A stretch of 64,000 nt of DNA from Chloracidobacterium sp. (GCA_016716365.1 JADJWM010000007.1:62001-126000), one strand, 5' to 3'. Counted from the first letter of the stretch, positions 45,892 through 54,231 are shown. Translations and numbers: made by a program. Notes: generated by a model from the letters alone, not told the origin.

Positions 45892-46182
45892 ATGCCTCGT
45901 TCATTAAAGAAAGGACCGTACATCGACCTGAGCATCGTGAAGACGCTGAACCGGATCTCGGCGGGCGGGAACAAGCCGCCGGCGATCAAGACGTGGTCGC
46001 GGCGTTCGACGATAACGCCGGACATGGTCGGGCTCACGTTCGGCGTCCACAACGGCAAACGCCACATCCCGGTCTTTGTGACCGAGAACATGGTGGGCCA
46101 CAAGCTTGGGGAATTCTCGCCGACCCGGCTGTTCAAGGGGCACCCGGGGACGAAAGCGGAGAAGATGGCCAAAAGGAAGTAG
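45892..46182 (+). CDS. rpsS: 30S ribosomal protein S19
   Basis: 96 residues. MPRSLKKGPYIDLSIVK, IKTWSRRSTITPDMVGLTF and HKLGEFSPTRLFKGHPG are standard. It sits in the 30S head beside S13. TTATG follows the repeat; no clear ribosome binding site. Confidence 0.98.
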   Translation: MPRSLKKGPYIDLSIVKTLNRISAGGNKPPAIKTWSRRSTITPDMVGLTFGVHNGKRHIPVFVTENMVGHKLGEFSPTRLFKGHPGTKAEKMAKRK

Positions 46183-46261
46183 TAAATCGTGAATCGTAAA
46201 TCGTAAATAGGAAAATAGTTTCTTCACGATTGACGATTCACAATTCACGATTCACAAAACA
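46183..46261. repeat. Spacer rpsS-rplV: AATCGTGAATCG word repeat
   Basis: TAAATCGTGAATCGTAAATC on the left, CACGATTGACGATTCACAAT on the right, separated by about 14 bp. Same family as the four-helix-bundle cassette ends. Confidence 0.85.
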
Positions 46262-46975
46262 ATGGAAGCGATAGCAAAGACCAAATTTTTGAAGGGCTCG
46301 CCGAGGAAGGCTCGGCTTGTGATCGACCTGATCAGGGGCCGGAATGTCTCGCAGGCTTTGTCGATCCTGAAGTTCACGGACAAGCGGGCGGCGGGGCCGA
46401 TCAAGAAGACGCTTCAGTCGGCGATCGCCAACGCGACGTACGTGGCCGAGCAGCAGAACATCGCCATCGACCCGGACGACCTGTGGGTGAAGACGTGCTT
46501 TGTCGATATGGGCCCGACGAAGAACCGGCGGCGAATGAGGCCCGCTCCGCAGGGGCGTGCGTACCGCGAGCAGCGTCACTATTGCCACATCACCATCCAG
46601 GTCTCGAGCGAGGATATGCCCAAGACCGAAAAGGAATTGAGGGCCGAGGCTGCGAAGGCGAAGAAGGCCGAAGGCGGGGAAACGGCAAAGGTAAAAAGCA
46701 AAAAGGCCAAAGCCGCCGAGCCGAAGAAGGAAACGAAGAAAGCCAAGGCGGATGAGGTTGAAACGGCCGCAGCAGACGCTCCGGAGACCCCGGAGGTCGA
46801 GACGGTCGTGACCGAAACGCCGGCTGCAGAGAATATCGAAGCGGCCGCGGCCGAAGCGGACGCACAGGTGGCCGATGCAAAGAACGCTTCGACCCACGCG
46901 GAGGCTCACAGCAAGGAAACGAAGCCGGCCGACGCGGCGCAGCTGAAGATAAACGAGGAACTGGAACGGCAGTAG
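46262..46975 (+). CDS. rplV: 50S ribosomal protein L22 with long low-complexity C-terminal extension
   Basis: 237 residues; L22 is normally about 110-115. The globular part and tunnel hairpin are normal (KFLKGSPRKARLVIDLIRG; AFVDMGPTKNRRRMRPAPQ-type region, ending HITIQVSSEDM near 117). Then about 120 residues rich in Ala, Lys, Glu and Val follow, ending with KINEELERQ. The extension is on the solvent side of L22's C-terminus and is inferred to protrude from the ribosome. Confidence 0.96.
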   Translation: MEAIAKTKFLKGSPRKARLVIDLIRGRNVSQALSILKFTDKRAAGPIKKTLQSAIANATYVAEQQNIAIDPDDLWVKTCFVDMGPTKNRRRMRPAPQGRAYREQRHYCHITIQVSSEDMPKTEKELRAEAAKAKKAEGGETAKVKSKKAKAAEPKKETKKAKADEVETAAADAPETPEVETVVTETPAAENIEAAAAEADAQVADAKNASTHAEAHSKETKPADAAQLKINEELERQ

Positions 46976-47056
46976 TGGAATTTGCGATTTGCAATTTGCG
47001 ATTTTCGATCTGAAAGCCGCAATCGCAAATCGAAGATCGAAGATCGCAAATAATTT
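46976..47056. repeat. Spacer rplV-rpsC: TTTGCGATTTGCAA word repeat
   Basis: AATTTGCGATTTGCAATTTG on the left, GCAATCGCAAATCGAAGATC on the right. The family recurs at 51158-51260 and 57810-57893. Confidence 0.8.
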
Positions 47057-47803
47057 ATGGGACAGAAAGTACATCCTTACGGATTCAGGGTCGGTTACAA
47101 CAAGGACTGGCATTCTCATTGGTATTCGAAACACGATTTCGCCAAGTTCCTTGCCGAGGACCTGCAGCTAAAGCGCGACCTGAAGAAGAAATTCGCGGGC
47201 GGCGGAGTTTCGCACGTCGATATCGAGCGTGCGGCGACCCGGTTGAAGATCATTATCTATACCGCACGCCCGGGAATCATCATCGGCCGCAAAGGGTCTG
47301 AGATCGAGAAGCTGCGTGAGGACCTGGCCCGGCAGACCGGACGCGAGGTGCTGATCTCGATACAGGAGATCCGCCATCCCGAACTGAACGCACAGCTCCA
47401 GGCGGAAAAGATCGCCCAGCAGCTTGAAAAGCGAATCGCGTTTCGCCGTGCGATGAAAAAGACGATGGAAGAATCGCAGCGGTTCGGTGCACAGGGCATC
47501 AAGGTGATGGTCGCCGGCCGGCTGAACGGTGCCGAGATCGCCCGGACCGAATGGTCGCTGCAGGGGCGGCTGCCGCTCCACACGCTGAGGGCCGACATCG
47601 ATTACGGGTTTGCCGAAGCGTTGACCACGTTCGGGATCATCGGCGTGAAAGTTTGGATCTACCGCGGCGAGATCCTCGACCCGAATGCCGCCGTCGCTCG
47701 CGGAACCACGACCGACCCGGTGAACGAGGTCAAGGTCGAACGCGGAATGGGACGCGGGGATAGAAGGCCGAGAAGGGATGACAGGGGCGATAGGGGAAGG
47801 TAA
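47057..47803 (+). CDS. rpsC: 30S ribosomal protein S3
   Basis: 248 residues. The KH domain has IIYTARPGIIIGRKGSEIEKL; the C-terminal domain has QGIKVMVAGRLNGAEIARTEW. A basic tail (RGDRRPRRDDRGDRGR) extends it. S3 forms the mRNA entry helicase region with S4 and S5. Confidence 0.98.
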   Translation: MGQKVHPYGFRVGYNKDWHSHWYSKHDFAKFLAEDLQLKRDLKKKFAGGGVSHVDIERAATRLKIIIYTARPGIIIGRKGSEIEKLREDLARQTGREVLISIQEIRHPELNAQLQAEKIAQQLEKRIAFRRAMKKTMEESQRFGAQGIKVMVAGRLNGAEIARTEWSLQGRLPLHTLRADIDYGFAEALTTFGIIGVKVWIYRGEILDPNAAVARGTTTDPVNEVKVERGMGRGDRRPRRDDRGDRGR

Positions 47804-47894
47804 ATGAAAGTTCCAAATTCCAAATTCCAAGTTCCAAATTGAGACGGAACTTTTGGAATCTGGAATGTGGAATTCTGAATCGGGGTACTGAATT
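47804..47894. repeat. Spacer rpsC-rplP: TTCCAAATTCCAAG word repeat
   Basis: AGTTCCAAATTCCAAATTCC on the left and CTTTTGGAATCTGGAATGTG on the right are complementary. The same family is at 50028, 50764, 53342, 58278 and 58756. Confidence 0.8.
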
Positions 47895-48324
47895 ATGTTA
47901 ATGCCGAAAAAGGTCAAGCACCGGAGAGTGATGAAGGGACGCATGCGCGGAAAGGCGACGCGCGGCGAGAACCTCGACTTTGGTGACTTCGGGCTGAAAG
48001 CATTGGAAGCGGGCTGGATCACGGACCGGCAGATCGAGGCGGCACGTATCGCGATGACGCGTCACGTCAAACGCGGCGGCAAGATCTGGATCCGTATGTT
48101 CCCGGACAAGCCGATCACGAAAAAGCCGGCGGAAACCCGCATGGGATCGGGCAAAGGGGCCCCGGACCATTGGGTGGCGGTGGTCAAGCCGGGCCGGGTG
48201 CTCTATGAGATCCAGGGCGTCGACGCCCAGCTTGCCAAAAGAGGCGTTCGCCCTGGCCGCACAGAAGCTTCCGATCAAGACGAAGTTCGTGTCGCGTGCC
48301 GACCTTGAAGGAGGCGTAGTTTAG
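47895..48324 (+). CDS. rplP: 50S ribosomal protein L16, frameshifted near the C-terminus
   Basis: The first 115 residues are a standard L16 (PKKVKHRRVMKGRMRGKATR; RMFPDKPITKKPAETRMGSG). After VDAQLAK the written frame changes to unrelated sequence ending at 48308. One base further on, the normal end is readable: EAFALAAQKLPIKTKFVS, then RADLEGG, with stop at 48322-48324. The run AAAA at 48237-48240 should probably be AAA. The corrected product is 142 residues. Coordinates here use the corrected end. L16 is needed for peptidyl-transferase and A-site function, so a real knockout is unlikely. Start may be ATG 47895 or 47901. Confidence 0.9.
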
Positions 48325-48326
48325 AG

Positions 48327-48536
48327 ATGAAACGCAAAGAGCAGAAAGACCAGCTTCGCGAAATGTCGCCGGCCGAATTGAAGGACCAGGCGGACGCCCT
48401 GAGGGAGTCGCTCTTCAGGTTGAAGTTCAGAAGGGCATTGGGCGTCGGCGATACGCTTGCCGATATCCGCCGCGAAAAGAAGACCCTGGCAAGGGTTTAC
48501 ACATTGATGGGCGAGGCGAAGAAAAAGAAGGCCTAG
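48327..48536 (+). CDS. rpmC: 50S ribosomal protein L29
   Basis: 69 residues. LREMSPAELKDQADALRESL and LFRLKFRRALG are typical. Its ATG lies 2 bp after the corrected rplP stop, which supports the rplP frame correction. L29 lines the tunnel exit. Confidence 0.96.
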   Translation: MKRKEQKDQLREMSPAELKDQADALRESLFRLKFRRALGVGDTLADIRREKKTLARVYTLMGEAKKKKA

Positions 48537-48601
48537 CACGCCGCACGGACCTTCGAGGCTGTCGGCAGACAGTCTGAACGGCCGGTCGTAAAGGAAAGAA
48601 G
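48537..48601. repeat. Spacer rpmC-rpsQ with short hairpin
   Basis: CTGTC-GGCA-GACAG hairpin near 48560-48574. No word-type repeat here; AAAGGAAAG gives a ribosome binding site for rpsQ. Confidence 0.5.
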
Positions 48602-49030
48602 ATGGCAAAGAAGAAGACGGAAGAATTGGAAGAGACGGTCGAGGCCGCGGCGGAACCCGCCGTTGAAGCGGCACCGGCCGAGGCTGCCCCGGCGGAAGCT
48701 CCGGCGGAAAAGAAGCCGAGAAAGAAGGCCGCCAGCTCAAAGAAAGAAGAAGCCTCGGGCGAAAAACCGGCGGCCGAACGAGCCCATAAACGGGCGGAGA
48801 AGGTCGGCGTGGTCGCTTCCGATGCGATGACCAAGACCGTCACGGTCCGCGTTGACCGGCTGGTCAAGCACCCGATCTATCGCAAGTACGTCCGGCGGCG
48901 GAAGAAATTCATGGCCCACGACGAACTCGGCGCGAAGGTCGGCGACAAGGTGCGGATCATCGAGACAAGGCCGCTTTCGGCCAGGAAGCGCTGGCGCGTG
49001 GTGGAGATCATTCAGAAGGCAGAGCTTTAA
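48602..49030 (+). CDS. rpsQ: 30S ribosomal protein S17 with N-terminal Ala/Glu/Lys-rich extension
   Basis: 142 residues, against about 85 for S17. The canonical domain starts near residue 60 (KVGVVASDAMTKTVTVRVDR) and ends IETRPLSARKRWRVVEIIQK. The first 58 residues are a low-complexity segment (EAAAEPAVEAAPAEAAPAEA, then KKPRKKAASSKKEE). GGAAAGAAG before the ATG supports this far-upstream start, so the extension appears genuine. Confidence 0.95.
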   Translation: MAKKKTEELEETVEAAAEPAVEAAPAEAAPAEAPAEKKPRKKAASSKKEEASGEKPAAERAHKRAEKVGVVASDAMTKTVTVRVDRLVKHPIYRKYVRRRKKFMAHDELGAKVGDKVRIIETRPLSARKRWRVVEIIQKAEL

Positions 49031-49130
49031 GTTGCGAGTTCGGTAAGTTGGCTGAGTTCACCGAGTTAAGGAAACTCGTAACTCGGCGAACTCCGGTAAC
49101 TCGCTGAACTCGAAACGGAGTGAGAAAGTT
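49031..49130. repeat. Spacer rpsQ-rplN: GAGTTCGGTAAGTTGG word repeat
   Basis: GAGTTCGGTAAGTTGGCTGA words on the left and AACTCGTAACTCGGCGAACT words on the right. Related to the rpsJ-rplC spacer. Confidence 0.75.
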
Positions 49131-49499
49131 ATGATTCAGATGCAGACCTCTTTGTCGGTCGCCGACAATTCGGGGGCAAAACGTGTGGAAATGATCGCGC
49201 CGATCGGCGGTTCGACGGCGAAGATTGCACGGCTCGGCGACAAGATCAAGGTGACGGTCAAAGAGGCGTCGCCGGACGGCACGGCCAAGAAGGGCAAGGT
49301 TTATAACGCGGTGATCGTCCGCACCAAGAAAGAGGTGCGGCGGAAGGACGGGAGCTATATCCGGTTTGACGAGAATGCGGCCGTCCTGATCAAGGACGAC
49401 GGCACGCCGGTGGGAACACGCGTTTTCGGGCCGGTGGCGAGGGAACTTCGCGAGAAGAACTTTATGAAGATCGTCAGTTTGGCACCTGAGGTTATCTAG
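49131..49499 (+). CDS. rplN: 50S ribosomal protein L14
   Basis: 122 residues. MIQMQTSLSVADNSGAKRVE, KVYNAVIVRTKKEVRRKDGS and FGPVARELREKNFMKIVSLA are all standard. L14 binds the RsfS silencing factor site and h14. Confidence 0.98.
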   Translation: MIQMQTSLSVADNSGAKRVEMIAPIGGSTAKIARLGDKIKVTVKEASPDGTAKKGKVYNAVIVRTKKEVRRKDGSYIRFDENAAVLIKDDGTPVGTRVFGPVARELREKNFMKIVSLAPEVI

Positions 49500-49594
49500 C
49501 GGGTTTGTTGCTCGTGGTTCGTTGTTCGTTGGAAGAACGCGACCGGGCGACGACGGACAACGATCTACGAACAACGATCGACGAGCGAGTAGAA
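49500..49594. repeat. Spacer rplN-rplX: GTTCGTTGTTCGTTGG word repeat
   Basis: TTGCTCGTGGTTCGTTGTTC on the left, ACAACGATCTACGAACAACG on the right. A separate word family. Confidence 0.75.
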
Positions 49595-50027
49595 ATGAAG
49601 ACCGAGAAGAAAGGAACAGTCAACAGCAAGATCAAGCGTGGCGACCAGGTGGTGTTTATCGCCGGAAAGGAATACGCCCGCTACGACAGCAACGGCAAAC
49701 GCCAGCCATACCGCGGCCGCGTGATCGCGGTCGATGCGGAACGGCAAGGTAAAGGTCGAGGGAGCGATGGTCGTCAAGCGGCACCGGAAGCCTGTTCCGC
49801 AGATGAACCGCGAGGGCGGCATCATTCAGCAGGAGGCTTGGGTGGACGCTTCGAACGTCGCCCTGATCGACCCGGAAACGGGCAAGCCGACCAAAGTGAA
49901 GATCGAGGTGCGCGACGGGCAGAAGGTCCGCGTCGCAAAGAGCGGAAAGGTGATCCCGGTCCCGAACGTGTTCGGCACAAAGGAGCCGAAGAAGACGGCC
50001 GCGGATAAGGAAGCGGAAGAGGAATAG
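49595..50027 (+). CDS. rplX: 50S ribosomal protein L24, internally frameshifted
   Basis: Residues 1-48 (KIKRGDQVVFIAGKEYARYD, then PYRGRVIAVDA) are read from ATG 49595. After GTCGATGCG near 49738 the frame must change by one base to continue as NGKVKVEGAMVVKRHRKPVP, ending GTKEPKKTAADKEAEEE at 50027. Removing one G from GCGGAAC restores a continuous VDANGKVKVEG. So a one-base insertion is present in the sequence. The corrected product is 143 residues, long for L24 because of a loop insert and an acidic/basic tail. L24 starts 50S assembly. Confidence 0.88.
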
Positions 50028-50223
50028 TTCTGAGTTCTGAGTTTCGAGTTGGGAGTTCCAAGTTTCATGTTCCAAGTTCCAAGTGGGGGATCTGAAGTTT
50101 GGAAAAAAGATCTCAGAAGTGAGATCTGAATTTTGAAACCGGGAATCTGGAATTTGATATTTAGAATTTGAGATCTGAGATCTGAAACTTGGAATTTGGA
50201 ACTTGGAATTTGAAACCAAAGAA
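50028..50223. repeat. Spacer rplX-rplE: long TTCCAAG / GGAATTTG word repeat
   Basis: 196 bp, the longest of the S10/spc-block spacers. GAGTTCCAAGTTTCATGTTC and further TTCCAAG words on the left, AACTTGGAATTTGGAACTTG on the right; inner GATCTCAGAAGTGAGATC and GATCTGAGATC stems. Confidence 0.8.
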
Positions 50224-50763
50224 ATGGCAAGGCTTAGAGAAAAGTACAAGAATGAGATCGCCCCGGCGTTGGCCAAGGAGTTCGATATCAAGAACCCGAT
50301 GGCGGTGCCGAAGATCGAGAAGATCGTGGTGAACATGGGCCTCGGCGAGGCGAGCGCGAACGCGAAGATCCTCGACGTCGCGACCGAAGAGCTGAAGGCG
50401 ATCACGGGCCAGAAACCTGTGATCACAAAGGCAAAGAAGTCGATCGCGGCGTTCAAGCTGCGGCAGGGAATGAGCATCGGTACGATGGTCACGCTCCGCG
50501 GCGACAGGATGTACGAATTCCTCGACCGGCTGATCTCGGTGGCGCTTCCGCGTGTTCGCGACTTCCGCGGCATCTCGGGCAAGGCGTTCGACGGACGCGG
50601 CAATTACACGGTCGGTATCCGCGAGCAGCTAATTTTCCCGGAGATCGATTTCAACAAGGTCGATAAAACGCGGGGAATGAATATTTCGATCGTCACGACG
50701 GCGAAGACGGACGAGCAGGCAAGATCGCTGTTGAAGGCGATGGGGATGCCTTTCCGCCAGTAG
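50224..50763 (+). CDS. rplE: 50S ribosomal protein L5
   Basis: 179 residues; binds 5S rRNA. ARLREKYKNEIAPALAKEF, KIEKIVVNMGLGEA, RVRDFRGISGKAFDGRGNY and GIREQLIFPEIDFNKVDK are standard. ATG 50224 is preceded by AACCAAAGAA without a clear Shine-Dalgarno sequence. Confidence 0.98.
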   Translation: MARLREKYKNEIAPALAKEFDIKNPMAVPKIEKIVVNMGLGEASANAKILDVATEELKAITGQKPVITKAKKSIAAFKLRQGMSIGTMVTLRGDRMYEFLDRLISVALPRVRDFRGISGKAFDGRGNYTVGIREQLIFPEIDFNKVDKTRGMNISIVTTAKTDEQARSLLKAMGMPFRQ

Positions 50764-50851
50764 GCGGAAGTTGCGAGTTCCAAGTTCCGAGTTCCAAGTG
50801 AGGAACCGGAACGAACTTGGAACTTGGAACTTGAAACCAGGAACTAAAAAG
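50764..50851. repeat. Spacer rplE-rpsN: GTTCCAAGTTCC word repeat
   Basis: GAGTTCCAAGTTCCGAGTTC on the left, GAACTTGGAACTTGGAACTT on the right; near-perfect complement around a 16-bp loop. Confidence 0.85.
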
Positions 50852-51157
50852 ATGGCAAAGATCAGCAAGGTAGTTAAGAACAACGTTCGTAAAGAGAAGG
50901 TCGCGCTGTGGCGGGAACGCCGGCTGGCGGCGAAGAAGATCATCAACGATCCGAAGTCGACGCCCGAGCAGGTGGACGCGGCCGTGATCACGCTTCAAAA
51001 GATGCCGCGCGACGCGAGCCCCGTGAGGGTTCGGAACCGCTGCTCGCAGACGGGACGCTCGCGCGGATACCTGAGGAAGTTTGGCATCTCGCGGATCGCC
51101 CTGCGGGAATTATCGCTCGAGGGGCAGATCCCCGGCGTCGTGAAGTCGAGCTGGTAA
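50852..51157 (+). CDS. rpsN: 30S ribosomal protein S14 (zinc-free type)
   Basis: 101 residues, the long form without CxxC zinc motifs. NRCSQTGRSRGYLRKFGISR and the end LEGQIPGVVKSSW are standard. Zinc independence is the same as in E. coli S14. Confidence 0.97.
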   Translation: MAKISKVVKNNVRKEKVALWRERRLAAKKIINDPKSTPEQVDAAVITLQKMPRDASPVRVRNRCSQTGRSRGYLRKFGISRIALRELSLEGQIPGVVKSSW

Positions 51158-51260
51158 AGAAATTTGCGAATTTCGATCTGCGATTTGCGATCTTTGGGAA
51201 GAATAACGATCGCAAGTCGGCAATCGAAAATCGAAAATAGATTGACGGAGTAGAAAGAGA
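51158..51260. repeat. Spacer rpsN-rpsH: TTTGCGAATTTCGATC word repeat
   Basis: TTTGCGAATTTCGATCTGCG on the left, GATCGCAAGTCGGCAATCGA on the right; same family as the rplV-rpsC spacer. A GGAG lies 13 bp before rpsH. Confidence 0.8.
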
Positions 51261-51653
51261 ATGACAGATCCAATAGCCGATATGCTTACGCGGATCCGCA
51301 ATGCAATAGCAGCGAATCACCCGCGTGTGGATATTCCAGGTTCAAAGTTGAAGCTAGAAGTGGCCCGAATACTCAAGGAAGAGGGCTACATCAACAACTA
51401 CACGACGAAGGGCGAGGGTATCAAGTACGTTATCCGCGTGTTCCTTCGCTACGATTCGAAGGGCACCTCGTCGATCACGCACCTGTCACGCGTCTCAAGG
51501 CCGGGCCGTCGCGTTTACGTGGGCGCAGGCGAGATCCCGAAGGTGCTCGGCGGCTATGGCATCAACATAGTCTCGACGTCGCGGGGCCTGATGAGTGGAA
51601 AGAAGGCGAAGGCCGAGAATGTAGGCGGCGAGATCCTCGCTCAAGTTTATTGA
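51261..51653 (+). CDS. rpsH: 30S ribosomal protein S8
   Basis: 130 residues. MTDPIADMLTRIRNAIAANH and VSTSRGLMSGKKAKAENVGG are diagnostic. S8 binds 16S helix 21 and is the usual spc-operon autoregulator. Confidence 0.98.
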   Translation: MTDPIADMLTRIRNAIAANHPRVDIPGSKLKLEVARILKEEGYINNYTTKGEGIKYVIRVFLRYDSKGTSSITHLSRVSRPGRRVYVGAGEIPKVLGGYGINIVSTSRGLMSGKKAKAENVGGEILAQVY

Positions 51654-51815
51654 GAAGGGACGAGTGACAAGGGACGAGTGACGAGCAAGACAGCGATCAC
51701 TTATCACTCATCATCGAAAAGTTATGCGTTAGGGGCGACAAGTGTCAATAGACGAGTGAGAAGTAGAAAGGCTTTCACTGACCACTCGTCACTCATCACT
51801 CGTCACTAGAAAGTT
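51654..51815. repeat. Spacer rpsH-rplF: GACGAGTGACAAGG word repeat
   Basis: GGGACGAGTGACAAGGGACG on the left, CACTCGTCACTCATCACTCG on the right; same family as the rplC-rplD spacer. Two nested copies seem present. Confidence 0.8.
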
Positions 51816-52376
51816 ATGTCTAGAGTAGGAAAAAAACCGATCACGATACCGGCGGGGGTGACCGTGAACATCAGCGATTCGACGCTTGAGGTGAAGGGCC
51901 CGAAAGGTACTCTGAGCACCCCGGTGCCGGCCGGCGTCAAGTTCAAGGAAGAGGACGGGACGCTTGTGGCCGAACGCGCGGGCGATGACCTTGCGGCGTT
52001 CCACGGCCTTGCGCGGGCGCTCGCGAACAACGCCGTCGTAGGCGTGACCGAAGGGTTCAAGATCGACCTTGACGTGGTCGGCGTTGGTTATAAGGCCGAC
52101 GTCCAGGGAAAGAAGATCGTTTTCGCTCTCGGGTATTCGCACCCGATCGAATATGTTCTTCCTGACGGGATCGAAGCGAAGGCTGAGAGGATCGGTGCGA
52201 AAACCTCGATCAACCAGTATCAGCTGACGCTTTCGCTGACCGGCATCGACAAGCAGAAGCTCGGGCAGGTCGCGGCGGAATTGAACCGCCTCCGAAAGCC
52301 GGACGCTTACAAGGGCAAAGGCGTCAGGTACGCGAACAAGTTTTATAAGCTGAAGCCGGGTAAGACTGGTAAATAG
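51816..52376 (+). CDS. rplF: 50S ribosomal protein L6
   Basis: 186 residues. SRVGKKPITIPAGVTVNI, DVVGVGYKADVQGKKIVFAL and the C-terminal RLRKPDAYKGKGVRYANKF are standard. L6 contacts the sarcin-ricin loop region. Confidence 0.98.
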   Translation: MSRVGKKPITIPAGVTVNISDSTLEVKGPKGTLSTPVPAGVKFKEEDGTLVAERAGDDLAAFHGLARALANNAVVGVTEGFKIDLDVVGVGYKADVQGKKIVFALGYSHPIEYVLPDGIEAKAERIGAKTSINQYQLTLSLTGIDKQKLGQVAAELNRLRKPDAYKGKGVRYANKFYKLKPGKTGK

Positions 52377-52446
52377 TAAATCGTCAATCGTAAATCGTAG
52401 GAACCAGAATTCGATTTACGATTTACGAATTTCGATTCACGAAGAT
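52377..52446. repeat. Spacer rplF-rplR: AATCGTCAATCGTAAATCG word repeat
   Basis: TAAATCGTCAATCGTAAATC on the left, GATTTACGATTTACGAATTT on the right; same family as the four-helix-bundle cassette. Confidence 0.85.
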
Positions 52447-52845
52447 ATGTCACAGAAGAGCAGAGCAGATATTCGACGCGGGGTGCACAGCCGGATCCGC
52501 AAGAAAGTGCGGGGCACGGCCGACCGGCCGAGGCTTGCGGTGTACCGAAGCCTGAACCACATCTACGCCCAGGTGATCGACGATGTTGCGGGCAAGACGC
52601 TGGCGACGGCCTCGACTGCGGAAAAGGCATTTTCGGGCAGCGGCGGCAATGTCGCGGCGGCATCGGCGGTCGGGAAGACGATCGCCGAAAGGGCCATGGC
52701 GGCCGGGGTCTCGAGCGTTGTTTTCGACCGCGGCGGCTATGTCTATCACGGCCGGGTCAAGGCGTTGATCGACGCTACGCGCGAGGCGGGACTCAATAAG
52801 ACGGAATCGGCTGAAAAGCCCGCAAAGGAAGAGGGTAATGAATAA
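52447..52845 (+). CDS. rplR: 50S ribosomal protein L18
   Basis: 132 residues; binds 5S rRNA with L5. RIRKKVRGTADRPRLAVYRS and FDRGGYVYHGRVKALIDATR are typical. A short acidic tail follows. It overlaps rpsE by 8 bp. Confidence 0.97.
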   Translation: MSQKSRADIRRGVHSRIRKKVRGTADRPRLAVYRSLNHIYAQVIDDVAGKTLATASTAEKAFSGSGGNVAAASAVGKTIAERAMAAGVSSVVFDRGGYVYHGRVKALIDATREAGLNKTESAEKPAKEEGNE

Positions 52846-53341
52846 ACAGAGAATCTCACCGAACGGCCTTTTGCTGAAGGACCAACTGATCTCGATCAAC
52901 CGCGTGACAAAGGTGGTCAAGGGCGGCAAGAACATGTCGTTCGCAGCCCTGGTCGTCGTCGGCGACGAAGCGGGACACGTCGGCTTCGGGACCGGAAAGG
53001 CGAAGGAAGTGCCGAACGCGATCAAGAAGGCGGTCGAAGCGGCGAAGAACAACCTGATCCGCGTGCCGCTGATCGAAGGGACGCTTCCGCACGAATTGAT
53101 CGGCGAATACGGTGCCGGCCGCGTACTGCTGAAGCCGGCGGAAGAAGGCACGGGCGTTATCGCCGGCGGAGCCGTCCGTCTTGTTCTTCAGGCACTGGGC
53201 GTGCACAACGTACGCACGAAGATCCTCGGCTCGAGCAATAACCATAACGTGGTCCGGGCCACATTCAACGGCCTGATGAGGATGAAGGACCCGCTTGATG
53301 TCGCGAGGCTGCGCGGGAAGCAGGTTGAAGAATTAGTTTGA
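52838..53341 (+). CDS. rpsE: 30S ribosomal protein S5
   Basis: 167 residues. VTKVVKGGKNMSFAALVVVG, VGFGTGKAKEVPNAIKKAVE and GAVRLVLQALGVHNVRTKIL are standard. It contributes to decoding fidelity and the mRNA helicase. Starts inside rplR. Confidence 0.98.
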   Translation: MNKQRISPNGLLLKDQLISINRVTKVVKGGKNMSFAALVVVGDEAGHVGFGTGKAKEVPNAIKKAVEAAKNNLIRVPLIEGTLPHELIGEYGAGRVLLKPAEEGTGVIAGGAVRLVLQALGVHNVRTKILGSSNNHNVVRATFNGLMRMKDPLDVARLRGKQVEELV

Positions 53342-53413
53342 TTCCAGATTCCAAATTCCAAATTGAGACGCTTTTTTGGAATTTGGAATTTGGAACTTGG
53401 AACTTTGAAGATC
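53342..53413. repeat. Spacer rpsE-rpmD: TTCCAAATTCCAAA word repeat
   Basis: ATTCCAGATTCCAAATTCCA on the left, TTGGAATTTGGAATTTGGAA on the right; strong potential stem. Confidence 0.85.
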
Positions 53414-53617
53414 ATGGCTAAGAAAGAAGAAAATTCAGGCGGCGGGACGATCAAGATCGAGTATTACAGAAGCTCGATAGGGTATTCGCAGAAGCAGAAG
53501 GACATTGTCCGTAACCTTGGGATCACGAAGTTGAACCAGGTCGTCACGCGGCCCGATTCGCCGGCGACCCGCGGCGTGGTGGCGAAGGTGCCGCATTTGC
53601 TGAGGATAGTGGATTAG
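53414..53617 (+). CDS. rpmD: 50S ribosomal protein L30
   Basis: 67 residues. TIKIEYYRSSIGYSQKQKDI and ATRGVVAKVPHLLRIVD are typical. A short N-terminal extension (KKEENSGGG) is seen. Confidence 0.95.
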   Translation: MAKKEENSGGGTIKIEYYRSSIGYSQKQKDIVRNLGITKLNQVVTRPDSPATRGVVAKVPHLLRIVD

Positions 53618-53697
53618 GGCGTGAATGGAGAATGGTGAGTGGTGAATGGTGAGTGGAAAGAAACCGATTGACGATTCACGATCCACGAGGAAAAGAT
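53618..53697. repeat. Spacer rpmD-rplO: GAATGGTGAGTGG word repeat
   Basis: GAATGGTGAGTGGTGAATGG words, then ACGATTCACGATCCACG; a hybrid of two families. AGGAAAAG gives a ribosome binding site for rplO. Confidence 0.7.
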
Positions 53698-54168
53698 ATG
53701 GCATTAGGACTAAATAATCTAAAACCGGCTCCGGGGTCGACCCACAAGAAGAAGCGTGTCGGCCGCGGCCCCGGTTCCGGCCTGGGCAAAACGGCGGGAC
53801 GCGGGCATAAGGGGCAGAAATCACGGTCGGGCTACAGCAGCAGGCCCGGATTCGAGGGCGGCCAGATGCCGCTTCAACGCCGCCTGCCGAAACGTGGATT
53901 CACGAATATCTTCAAGAAGCAGTGGATCGAGATCAGCCTGGCAAAGATCGAATCCAGCTTTAATGCCGGCGATGAAGTGACCCCGGAAATTCTTCACGAA
54001 CGCGGCCTGATCAAAAAGGCCAAGCACGACCTGGTGATCCTGGGCAGCGGCGAGCTTTCGAAATCGTTGAAGATCTCGGCCCACCGCTTCACGAAAGCGG
54101 CGAAGGAGAAGATCGAAAAGGCGGGCGGTTCTGCTACAGTTATTGAGAAGGCTGCGGCTGAAGCTTAG
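53698..54168 (+). CDS. rplO: 50S ribosomal protein L15
   Basis: 156 residues. NNLKPAPGSTHKKKRVGRGP, KTAGRGHKGQKSRSGYSSRP and GFEGGQMPLQRRLPKRGF are standard; a KAAAEA tail ends it. L15 is a late 50S assembly protein. Confidence 0.98.
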   Translation: MALGLNNLKPAPGSTHKKKRVGRGPGSGLGKTAGRGHKGQKSRSGYSSRPGFEGGQMPLQRRLPKRGFTNIFKKQWIEISLAKIESSFNAGDEVTPEILHERGLIKKAKHDLVILGSGELSKSLKISAHRFTKAAKEKIEKAGGSATVIEKAAAEA

Positions 54169-54231
54169 GTTTGGAGTACCGGCTTTAGCAGGCAAGCCGC
54201 CTGAAGGCGGGACTCAAAACGAAGGAATTAT
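54169..54231. repeat. Spacer rplO-secY: GGAGTACCGGCTTTAGC family
   Basis: Similar to 42439-42507 with GCAGGCAAGCCGCCTGAAGG in place of the first stem, ending GGCGGGACTCAAAACGAAGG. A repeat copy with local drift. Confidence 0.75.
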
